This document shows positions 7,967 to 16,332 of a stretch of DNA of 42,488 bases, piece by piece (positions within the stretch are counted from its first letter, which is position 1; each line of letters begins with the position of its first letter). The DNA is taken from the IMG/VR virus record IMGVR_UViG_3300006802_000183, positions 1-42,488 of that record; one strand, written 5' to 3'. The DNA comes from a virus. A model generated the notes under the pieces. It saw nothing but the letters and a program-made list of their open reading frames with translations. It was not told the origin of the DNA and did no database searches. Position numbers and translations under genes: made by a program.

Positions 7967-9040
7967 TTATTGTTCGTTTATGTTGTAGAAACCATATCCA
8001 TAACGAATAAGGTCTCCGATGTTATCGACTTCTCCAAGTCTCTGTAATCCTTCAAATGCTGAATTCTTACCTCTTTCAATAAATATTTCAGATTGAATTT
8101 CCGGTTGCATTACAACATCTAATAAATTTTCTTCTTTAGCTAATGGTACCGCAACTAAGTCATTCGATGTAAATCCTGATGAATTAAACAAAAATAATGT
8201 CCTTCCATTTGGATAATCATAATATGTAATACCATTAATAGTATATGATGTGTATGTTGTATCAATAGTTAAAACCCTTCCGTATTCTTCTCCATCTTTG
8301 TATATGGTGACAGCCGGGTCATAAGATATTTTTCCATATGTTTTTAAATCTAATAATTTAGATTTTGTAAAACCTGTAACCAAATAAGGTACAGATACAT
8401 AATTTGAACTCACTTGAGCCGCAACATTATTCTCTGCATCTCCACTGAATAAAAAAGCATATGTTGTCGGAGTCCCACTCCAATTACCTCCTTGAGATTG
8501 AAATGTTATAACTCCATCGTCATTTGTTACTGTCGCACCTGTCATAGGTAACGATATTGGTTTATTAATATTAATAATTCCCCAGGGGTTTGTCTGTGTT
8601 AATCTTATAGTATAGTTAGATGGTGTTAAAGGATAGTTGTGTGTTATACTACTCAAAGGAAAAACTTCATCATTAGAACCATCTCCCCAATTTACTTTAT
8701 ATGATGCAAATTGATTTAATCCAATAAATTGTTCTGATGTATTATAGACAGTTATATTATATTTGTTTGCCGTAGTAGCCGAAAAAAGAAAATTAGTTAT
8801 GGTATTATATTGAACCATTAGTCCATCAAAAGGACTGTAATATCCTAAATCATTAAAACTTTCTGTAAACAAAATTGGCATTGTTAGTCCTGTTAAAAGA
8901 CTACTACCACCAGTACCTCCGCTGAGTATTTCTGTCATTGCAGAATATACACCAAAAGTATTTCCACTATATGTAACAGTAGAAATGTCGGTTTTTAATA
9001 CCTCAGGAGAAATTCTATAATTATACTGAATACTATTCAT
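7967..9040 (-). CDS. PKD-domain baseplate protein (357 aa)
   Basis: The middle of the protein (about residues 112-155) has a PKD-type immunoglobulin-like signature: YKVNWGDGSNDEV followed by THNYPLTPSNYTIRLT, that is WGDGS ... H-x-Y ... Y-x-I-x-L. PKD domains are common in surface proteins of Bacteroidota and in some phage structural proteins and mediate protein or glycan contacts. The C-terminal ~45 residues (FIERGKNSAFEGLQRLGEVD, then a YGYGFYN motif) are charged and distinct, and may be the baseplate-anchoring part. The ATG at 9040 overlaps the previous stop (TAATG). A structural role at the baseplate is inferred from the gene cluster. Confidence 0.75.
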   Translation of the reverse strand: MNSIQYNYRISPEVLKTDISTVTYSGNTFGVYSAMTEILSGGTGGSSLLTGLTMPILFTESFNDLGYYSPFDGLMVQYNTITNFLFSATTANKYNITVYNTSEQFIGLNQFASYKVNWGDGSNDEVFPLSSITHNYPLTPSNYTIRLTQTNPWGIININKPISLPMTGATVTNDDGVITFQSQGGNWSGTPTTYAFLFSGDAENNVAAQVSSNYVSVPYLVTGFTKSKLLDLKTYGKISYDPAVTIYKDGEEYGRVLTIDTTYTSYTINGITYYDYPNGRTLFLFNSSGFTSNDLVAVPLAKEENLLDVVMQPEIQSEIFIERGKNSAFEGLQRLGEVDNIGDLIRYGYGFYNINEQ

Positions 9041-9867
9041 TATGGGTTAACATATTCGTACCATGTTATGGGGTTTGTAGTTGTCCCGACCCTTGTTAGA
9101 TTCCCTAAGGGGTCTTCTCTATATATTTTATATTCGTAATTTTCATAATCTAAACTACACTTATAATAAAATTTATAATCTTTATTAAAATTAAATTTAT
9201 CTGTAAATGTTCCTTGACATTCATTTGTTAATCTAATGAATTCTCCTTCTTTAGCATTAAAGAATTTTGCACTCATATAAAATTCAGATAAATCCAAATA
9301 ATCCGTATTTTTTAACCAATAAATAAAAAAACCTTCTTTATCCCCAATATAATCTAAAATGTATTGTGGTTTTTTAATATTAACGGTAGTTAATTTGTTG
9401 ATTGTTCCGATTTGAGAAACTTCTGTTAATCCTTCTTGTGTAGGTATTACAATTGTAAAATAGTTTTTTTGACTTTCGCTAGATTTAGTATCATAAAAAT
9501 CTAACTTAAAAAAACTATTCTTAAATGAATTTGCATAATAATAAACCTCATCAGATGTAAACCCTTGAGCCAAGTATGAATTTGCCCATAGGTCACAATT
9601 TGTGGTTGCCGTTACACTTATATTACTATTATAAAAATAAAATAAGTAATTAATACTCGTATTGACTGTTGAGCCGTCCCAAAAAGAATGTGGAAATCTT
9701 GTAACTTCAAAATCTTGAACAGGGTTTATAACCTGATTAATTGCGTAATCTTCATATTCAACAAACCCTTGTTCTTTACCCAAATTATCAAAATCAAGTT
9801 GAATGGGTATATTAATCTGTTGATTATTAGGAGATATGATTAAACGGTAATTATTCACAATTGTCAA
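9040..9867 (-). CDS. Structural protein of baseplate cluster (275 aa), non-ATG start
   Basis: I do not recognise the family. The protein is rich in Tyr, Phe and Asn with no Cys cluster, no signal peptide and no membrane helix; it begins near NNYRLIISPNNQQINIP. No ATG exists before residue ~190, so the gene must start at TTG (9867) or GTG (9858). Both overlap the end of the upstream gene (stop at 9851), by 17 or 8 nt. It ends in a TAATG junction with the PKD-protein gene, so it is tied into the same translational chain. A virion structural role is inferred from the cluster. Confidence 0.7.
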   Translation of the reverse strand: MTIVNNYRLIISPNNQQINIPIQLDFDNLGKEQGFVEYEDYAINQVINPVQDFEVTRFPHSFWDGSTVNTSINYLFYFYNSNISVTATTNCDLWANSYLAQGFTSDEVYYYANSFKNSFFKLDFYDTKSSESQKNYFTIVIPTQEGLTEVSQIGTINKLTTVNIKKPQYILDYIGDKEGFFIYWLKNTDYLDLSEFYMSAKFFNAKEGEFIRLTNECQGTFTDKFNFNKDYKFYYKCSLDYENYEYKIYREDPLGNLTRVGTTTNPITWYEYVNP

Positions 9868-11560
9868 TTATTGGTTGTTTTATGTCTTGATAATAAATAC
9901 CCTCCGTATTTCTTAATATAGGTGTTTGTAAGAAAAGTATCTGTTTAAATGGATAATGAGAATTATTAATAAATGGATTGTCAATACCAATACCATTACC
10001 ATCTATAAATCCATATGAATATAAATCTCTCCATCTCCACAATCTGTCATTTTGTGAATAATATGAATACTCAGGTATTCCAATTACTTCGTTCCTATTT
10101 CCGGTTTCAATATAATCTGAAAACGCTCTAATTGGGACATCGTAATGTGTTTTATAAGCATATCCTGATGGTTGTTCCAATGATGAATTATTTTGAAACA
10201 ATAAAGGATTAAAGCTATATTTGTGATATAGTGGTGATATCATTGTTTCTTTTTGTTCATAATCATTCCATTCACATATATCACCTTTTATTATATGACC
10301 ATTAGTTAAAGTTTTATTATAATAAAAAGTATTAGTACCAATAGTATAACTACCGACAGGTATATTATCTTTGTTACTTAACAAATTGTGGTTCCACCAC
10401 GTATCTTCATTAATATTATCAAAATTAAATTCCCACCCAATATCAATCGCACTAGTGTCAGAATTAGGATTATATGGTCTATTAAACCAACCCATATATC
10501 CTTTATTAATAATAGTAAGATATAAATTAGTTATTGGTTTATTATTATTGTCTTTAAGACCTGTAATGTCAATGTCCCTATCAAATGAAAAAGTAAAAAC
10601 TTGATTTCCTTGTTTGTAAGAAATTCTTTGGACATTATTTGGTGTTAATCCACTATATTCAAGTTGTCTTCTTGTAGTAAATGATGTGTTTTCAAAACCT
10701 CCTTTTACTAAATCAAGCTCTTCACCATCAGTTAATAATTTGTGTAATCTAACATAATATTTAGAAGTGGTTTCTCCACTATTTTTTATATCTATAATTC
10801 TTTTAAATGTTCCAACAGTATCATCTTGAAAATTTGATGCACCATATCCAATATTATAAATTGAAAATACTTTTAAATCAGAATTATAATATTCATCGCC
10901 AATTGAAAACACAGTAAAAGTATCTATACCATTAATTGAGAAATTTAATTTTACATATTCCCCTATAGATAAATTATGATTTAAAGCACAATAAAAAGTT
11001 ATTAACGGCTTACCATTAAAAAATCTATTTTTAATCACAAAAGGAATACCATCTGATATTGTTGTTTCTCCTACTGAAATTCCAAATCTTGAATTTGTAT
11101 AAGATATTTTTTGTTGTGTGTCACTACTAAATGGATATGTTACATACATATTCCAATTGTATGTTGAAGCACTTTTAGGTACGTAAGTAGTATGTCCACT
11201 AATACCTTCTTCTCTAACAAAAGTAAATTCTTTATATTGTGGATATCCTTGCCATACTCCATTTACAACAGAAGATTCGGAATTTAAATAATACAAATCA
11301 TTAAGAAATGGAGTATATGTTGTTCTACCACTAACACTGTTATTTATAATATTTGTAATTTTACCTGAAATTCTTATAATATTACTAGCCTGTCTCTCTT
11401 CATCAAACCTTTGAGCTAAGTTTAATAAAACAGTTCTATCTCCTTGAGTATAGTTTTTTTGAGACGACTCAAACGGGACTTGTAAAAACAAATCTTTATC
11501 TGAATTTCCTTTAAATCTTTTAGACCCAGGTATGTATATTATTTCATTCTCGTTCCCCAT
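9851..11560 (-). CDS. Virion structural protein of baseplate cluster (569 aa), unnamed
   Basis: I do not recognise the family. The protein starts MGNENEIIYIPGSKRFKG and is rich in Tyr, Asn, Ser and Ile, with the composition of beta-sandwich or beta-helix virion proteins. Tryptophans cluster near residues 380-392 (DIGWEFNF, DTWWNH) and about 500 (LWRWRDLYSYG). No catalytic motif, signal peptide or membrane helix is visible. The ATG at 11560 shares its A with the stop codon of the upstream 1566-residue gene (TAATG). Its place between a giant baseplate protein and the wedge genes suggests a peripheral baseplate component. Confidence 0.7.
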   Translation of the reverse strand: MGNENEIIYIPGSKRFKGNSDKDLFLQVPFESSQKNYTQGDRTVLLNLAQRFDEERQASNIIRISGKITNIINNSVSGRTTYTPFLNDLYYLNSESSVVNGVWQGYPQYKEFTFVREEGISGHTTYVPKSASTYNWNMYVTYPFSSDTQQKISYTNSRFGISVGETTISDGIPFVIKNRFFNGKPLITFYCALNHNLSIGEYVKLNFSINGIDTFTVFSIGDEYYNSDLKVFSIYNIGYGASNFQDDTVGTFKRIIDIKNSGETTSKYYVRLHKLLTDGEELDLVKGGFENTSFTTRRQLEYSGLTPNNVQRISYKQGNQVFTFSFDRDIDITGLKDNNNKPITNLYLTIINKGYMGWFNRPYNPNSDTSAIDIGWEFNFDNINEDTWWNHNLLSNKDNIPVGSYTIGTNTFYYNKTLTNGHIIKGDICEWNDYEQKETMISPLYHKYSFNPLLFQNNSSLEQPSGYAYKTHYDVPIRAFSDYIETGNRNEVIGIPEYSYYSQNDRLWRWRDLYSYGFIDGNGIGIDNPFINNSHYPFKQILFLQTPILRNTEGIYYQDIKQPIIDNCE

Positions 11561-14500
11561 TAAATAATATATTTAGAAATAAACCTGTTCATGGCTGAAT
11601 TGCCTCTTCTAAGACCAAAATAAAAATGATAAGGAGCACCAACTAAGTAATATATATTTTGACCGCTTGGCCAATTTTCATTTAATGCACCTGAGGGGTA
11701 TTCATTATATATGTAACCTAAATTCTTATCATTATAGATATTGGTATCAAATTTAAAATAAGGCGAAGTGTCAAAATCTAAGTTTTGATATTTTGAAGAT
11801 TGTATGGGTAAATTTGTATTCCAATTATTATCTTCATTACCAAATATACTTGTTGTCGAATCTGATTGCCATCTATAAAATGGAATTGTTTGAGTCTTTG
11901 GGTAACCAAAATAAGTGTACGGTGTTGTACCAGGACTCAATAATTGTCTTAATTCTCTATTACTATCGAAAAATATACCTAAAACCGGTCCATTTGATTT
12001 ATTATCTTGTCCAACATAAATTTTATCATCAGTATAATTTGTACCTAAAAATGGGACTACACCAAATTCAGAATTAATACTAAATAGTTGAGCAACATCG
12101 CCATCTACTCTATCTCCACTTCTACTAAACAACGCATTTATCGATGCATTTCCAGAATTAGTTAGTCTACCTAACCAACTGGAATTTGAAAGTCTAGAAA
12201 TTATAAACATGTTTACAATTTCACTTGTGTCACTATATGATGTAGATTTTAATGTGTCAACCAAATATCCTTCAAAATTTGGGTCAAAACATATTTGTTT
12301 TGTAAATTGGTCTTTTGGTCCTAAATCCATTATTGTAGTTGGGAACCATAAATTTCTATCATTAACCGCAGTGTAAGGTATATTAAGAATTGGCAACAAA
12401 TATTTAGTTTGTCCAACAAATACACCATTTTGATATTTTGTTGATTTATAATAAAAATTATTAGAATCGGTATTAAAATAAATTGGTCCTTCACCCGATG
12501 TAATTAAATTTTCAGGGTTACCACAATACGTATAATGGTCAACTTCATTATTACTATTATATACCGCACCTTTATCAAAAGATGGCATATATAATGTACC
12601 ATTAACCCAATTATTTTGGAACATTTGGGCTAATGCACCATTACAAATTGCCGCCATCATTCTATATCTACTATACCATTCAAAGAAAAGTGTTATATCT
12701 CTTGGTAAACTAATATATGGTATTTTTACTAATCTATAACAACCGTTTATTACATCCTTATTCCCTAAAATATCTTCATTTTTATTTTCATCAATTGTTA
12801 AATTTTTACCATAACCCTCATAAGCACTCAACCTAACCATACCATCACAAGACATAGAGGTAATGACATTATTATATGATGAAGACGTACTACCCGTAAA
12901 ATCTTGCGAACCAGTTATATCATTATTTGTTTGAATTGGTAGTATTGGTGCATATGAAACACCCGATTCATTAACGGTATAAATTGCAAATTTTTGGTTT
13001 TGATGTAATAAGAAACTTGAACCATAATAATTTTCAGTTTGGTCCGATGTAGGTAATCTATCACTTCTGAAAACTATTCTATTACTATTATTAATATTTA
13101 TTCCATTTGAACCATTAAATACTGTTGTACCGTTATATAAAACAGGACTATAAATTCTACCTTTTTTATTTTTAGCATACCCATCTATTGATATTAATGA
13201 CGCCCCCTCAATATAACTTTGTTCAATAAAATAGTTAGTACCGTTTGGTATGTCTGAGCTTTTAGCTACTGAACCATTTGGTGGATTTTGTGTATACATT
13301 CTTGGTCTTTCAGTGTCATTTGGTACTGCAAGCCAATTTTGTTTAGTTCTATCCAAATCTGAATATCTAAGTAATTCTTTACTATAGAATGAAATAAATT
13401 TGCCACTATTTGGTGTAAATGTAAAAGATGGATGAAATAAAGTATTATTACTATTATCTGTAACATTGTGAGTTTCAGGTGTTAACCAACTACTTCTCCA
13501 TGAGCCAGAACTTGATGTTTGTTGCATTGGAATATTCAAATAATATTCTCCTTCTATTTTTACATTTCCAAACTTTTGTCCGCAGAGTACAGATAAATCA
13601 TATTCAATATTTTGTTTTTTAGTATATGGGTCAACACCTCTTGTAAGTAATATTATATCGTAGTCCAAATAGTCGGGTATTGTCCACAAAGGTTTAAAAG
13701 GTCCATATGTTGTATTAGAAATTGTACCACTATTATAAATTATAGTTTGTTGATATCCATAAGTTGCGTTTCTAATAAGACTGTATATATTCTCACCTAT
13801 TAATGTTTTCCACTCTGATACTGTTGAACCTGTTATTATTTGAAAATATTCAACTCCCGATTTAAATTTATAATAATTTTCTGAGCTGTCGTTTGCTAAA
13901 ATTTTTAAATTAACCGCATTATTATATGTGCCATTTGGTCTTAGATTTGGAACTGTTACATTTACTAAATTATTTGCATTATATTTTGAAGTTCCTGTCA
14001 ATGCGTTATTGCCAAATTGATTTGTTGTTAACCCTGTTAAGTTTTTGTCTTCTATTTTTGTAATATCACTAAAGGTTATCAAATTACCAGTTCCAAATGT
14101 ATTAAAACTACCAGGGTCACAAAGTAAAATCATTACATTATCATATAAAGGGTCTGAAACATCAACGGTATTAGTTCCTGGTATTTTATTCTTTACCGTT
14201 GTTTTTATCATATTTGCCTCAAGCGGAGAACCACCTAAATTTTGTGCCCATGAAAATGTTTGTGAATTAAAATATCTTTGTCGTTGATTAATTAAATTTA
14301 ATTTATGTGCTAATGTTGGTCCTTTAGATACTCCCCAATTACCTGTACCAAAATTAAAATATGGAACTCTTTGCAAATTACCATCTCCAATACCCGATTC
14401 ATTTCCTGATAATAACCATCTTAAGCTTTTATTGAAATCTTCATTATTTGCCGGTGCAAAATTAGAGAAAAATCCTCTATCATTAATATTTGCTAATATT

Positions 14501-16260
14501 GATTGATTTTTCCCTAACTGTGAATTAGTACCATCCGTAGGTTCATTATATGTTTCAGTACAATTACAATTTTCACAATCCGGATATGATATCATTGGAA
14601 GATTTAAAGTGGGCATTGATATTGGTTCACCTAAATTAACTTTAAACCAACTAAATATTTTTTTAATCGTATTTACAACTCCAATTATGACACGCATCAT
14701 TCCAAATACATTATGCATCACAAATAATAATGGAATAAAACTAGCCCTAACAATATACATTATTATATCAAGAAGGAATATTCCCCCCGAATTTTGTTCT
14801 CCATCATTAACAGGAAACTTATTTACACTATTCTTACAAAGACTGTCATCAATATTTTTAATACCAATATGCCTCTTATCCCCAAAACCAAATTTAAAAC
14901 GGTCTATGTGTGAAGAGATGGTATAAACTTTATTATAATGAAATTCATAAAAACGGTCTTCACAGTTAATTGCCTCGTCAACCATTTGCTGACCTAATGT
15001 TGTCAAAAAACCAAATGTGTTTCTATCTCCATAATCATTCCAATCTAATGAAAATGCATATGATGCATTTATGTCAACATTTGTTCCAACATATTCTTTA
15101 ATATTAGGAACTAGATAATTGGCTCTTTGTACTTCATTGGTTAAACCACCCTCATTTTGCCACTTAATTTTAAATCTATACTTTGATTTTGTTGGAATAC
15201 CAACTGAGGGGTCATTAGATAAAACTTGCTCACCAAATTCATTTGTAACAACGTAGTCAAGATTCATTGGAAGTTCAACTAACCATGCACCTTCTGGGTC
15301 TATAACATTTCCGCCATTTTCTAATTTATATTCTTCTAGTACTGGTCTACCATCAACATCAACCCCTATTGTTTGTCTTATACTTAATATTTGTCCCGGA
15401 CCTGTTGTTAATTCGCATAATCTTCCAATATTATTTTTCAGATTACATCTCTCTCTAATTGCATCTTCTTCGGGTGTTGAAATAATTGAACCCATAAAAA
15501 CGGAATGTGGTTGAATTGATATTCCAAAATCTCTTAAATCAAAGTCTACTCTTGTTATACCAATAGTGCATAAATCTTCTTGTCCCCAAAAAGATGCAAC
15601 ATCAACATCTTTTACAGAATTAACTATTTGTGGTAATGTTGCTAAATCTGTTGATGCTCTAAAACTTTGACCTGCTACTTGAGTTTCAGTTGCCATTCCC
15701 ATTCTTATCAAATCTGATGGTCTTAATGAAAAACAACCCATATCAGAAAGGTCTAAATCCATGACAATTTTTTGTATTCCTAATGGAACACCTATAATCA
15801 TAAAATCACCAGACTCATTTGTTTTAACAGTATATTTGTAATACTTCTCATATATTTCTAAAACTTCTTGTCTAGTTAAAACATCATTTTCAGTTGGAAA
15901 AGTACCCGTTGGTGTATGTCCTTGATAAGTTTGTTCATAGGGTAATAAGTTATAACGATAACCGTCTTCATTTTTTTGTCCTAAATTTCTATATGGATAA
16001 AGGGTAGATATTATTGGGTCATCTATATCTAAATCATCTAATGGTACAAATATTGAAATCTTAGCATTTGGTATTCCATATCCACCATTTGTTATTACCC
16101 TACCAACTACGACCCCGTAATCAGCACAAAAACGGCTATATACATCTTCTTGTCTTAATTTTAAAGACAAAATTTCAAGGAAGTCAAAATCTTGATTAAT
16201 CTCAACTCTAATGTTTTTATCAACACCGGGTTGTGTTCTTATTCTATAGGACTTGGGCAT
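11560..16260 (-). CDS. Giant baseplate protein with TTR-like domain and hydrophobic segment (1566 aa)
   Basis: The N-terminal part (about residues 45-175) resembles a carboxypeptidase-regulatory/transthyretin-like beta-sandwich: VVVGRVITNGGYGIPNAKIS ... TNESGDFMIIGVPLGIQKI, split by an insertion of about 65 residues. Residues ~491-539 are strongly hydrophobic (FLLDIIMYIV, IPLLFVMHNVFGMM, VIIGVV), long enough for one or two membrane-spanning helices, and are followed by a cysteine cluster C562-x2-C565-x-C567. The remaining thousand residues are Asn/Ser/Tyr-rich with no motif I recognise. The gene follows gp25 and gp6 and begins a new cluster with its own TATTTAT box 14 nt before the ATG. Expected to be a large baseplate or tail component; the hydrophobic part might insert in the host envelope, which is speculation. 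Confidence 0.75.
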   Translation of the reverse strand: MPKSYRIRTQPGVDKNIRVEINQDFDFLEILSLKLRQEDVYSRFCADYGVVVGRVITNGGYGIPNAKISIFVPLDDLDIDDPIISTLYPYRNLGQKNEDGYRYNLLPYEQTYQGHTPTGTFPTENDVLTRQEVLEIYEKYYKYTVKTNESGDFMIIGVPLGIQKIVMDLDLSDMGCFSLRPSDLIRMGMATETQVAGQSFRASTDLATLPQIVNSVKDVDVASFWGQEDLCTIGITRVDFDLRDFGISIQPHSVFMGSIISTPEEDAIRERCNLKNNIGRLCELTTGPGQILSIRQTIGVDVDGRPVLEEYKLENGGNVIDPEGAWLVELPMNLDYVVTNEFGEQVLSNDPSVGIPTKSKYRFKIKWQNEGGLTNEVQRANYLVPNIKEYVGTNVDINASYAFSLDWNDYGDRNTFGFLTTLGQQMVDEAINCEDRFYEFHYNKVYTISSHIDRFKFGFGDKRHIGIKNIDDSLCKNSVNKFPVNDGEQNSGGIFLLDIIMYIVRASFIPLLFVMHNVFGMMRVIIGVVNTIKKIFSWFKVNLGEPISMPTLNLPMISYPDCENCNCTETYNEPTDGTNSQLGKNQSILANINDRGFFSNFAPANNEDFNKSLRWLLSGNESGIGDGNLQRVPYFNFGTGNWGVSKGPTLAHKLNLINQRQRYFNSQTFSWAQNLGGSPLEANMIKTTVKNKIPGTNTVDVSDPLYDNVMILLCDPGSFNTFGTGNLITFSDITKIEDKNLTGLTTNQFGNNALTGTSKYNANNLVNVTVPNLRPNGTYNNAVNLKILANDSSENYYKFKSGVEYFQIITGSTVSEWKTLIGENIYSLIRNATYGYQQTIIYNSGTISNTTYGPFKPLWTIPDYLDYDIILLTRGVDPYTKKQNIEYDLSVLCGQKFGNVKIEGEYYLNIPMQQTSSSGSWRSSWLTPETHNVTDNSNNTLFHPSFTFTPNSGKFISFYSKELLRYSDLDRTKQNWLAVPNDTERPRMYTQNPPNGSVAKSSDIPNGTNYFIEQSYIEGASLISIDGYAKNKKGRIYSPVLYNGTTVFNGSNGININNSNRIVFRSDRLPTSDQTENYYGSSFLLHQNQKFAIYTVNESGVSYAPILPIQTNNDITGSQDFTGSTSSSYNNVITSMSCDGMVRLSAYEGYGKNLTIDENKNEDILGNKDVINGCYRLVKIPYISLPRDITLFFEWYSRYRMMAAICNGALAQMFQNNWVNGTLYMPSFDKGAVYNSNNEVDHYTYCGNPENLITSGEGPIYFNTDSNNFYYKSTKYQNGVFVGQTKYLLPILNIPYTAVNDRNLWFPTTIMDLGPKDQFTKQICFDPNFEGYLVDTLKSTSYSDTSEIVNMFIISRLSNSSWLGRLTNSGNASINALFSRSGDRVDGDVAQLFSINSEFGVVPFLGTNYTDDKIYVGQDNKSNGPVLGIFFDSNRELRQLLSPGTTPYTYFGYPKTQTIPFYRWQSDSTTSIFGNEDNNWNTNLPIQSSKYQNLDFDTSPYFKFDTNIYNDKNLGYIYNEYPSGALNENWPSGQNIYYLVGAPYHFYFGLRRGNSAMNRFISKYII

Positions 16261-16274
16261 ATTTTACTTTTAAG

Positions 16275-16281
16275 ATAAATA
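16275..16281 (-). promoter_or_regulatory. TATTTAT box before the 1566-residue gene
   Basis: The coding strand reads AACTATTTATCTTAAAAG, with the box ending 14 nt before the ATG at 16260, inside the 72-nt gap after gp6. It is one of five boxes with the same spacing. Confidence 0.45.
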
Positions 16282-16332
16282 GTTATTTATCCAATTTTAA
16301 AAATAAAACTTAATCTTGGTATGTAAACTATC

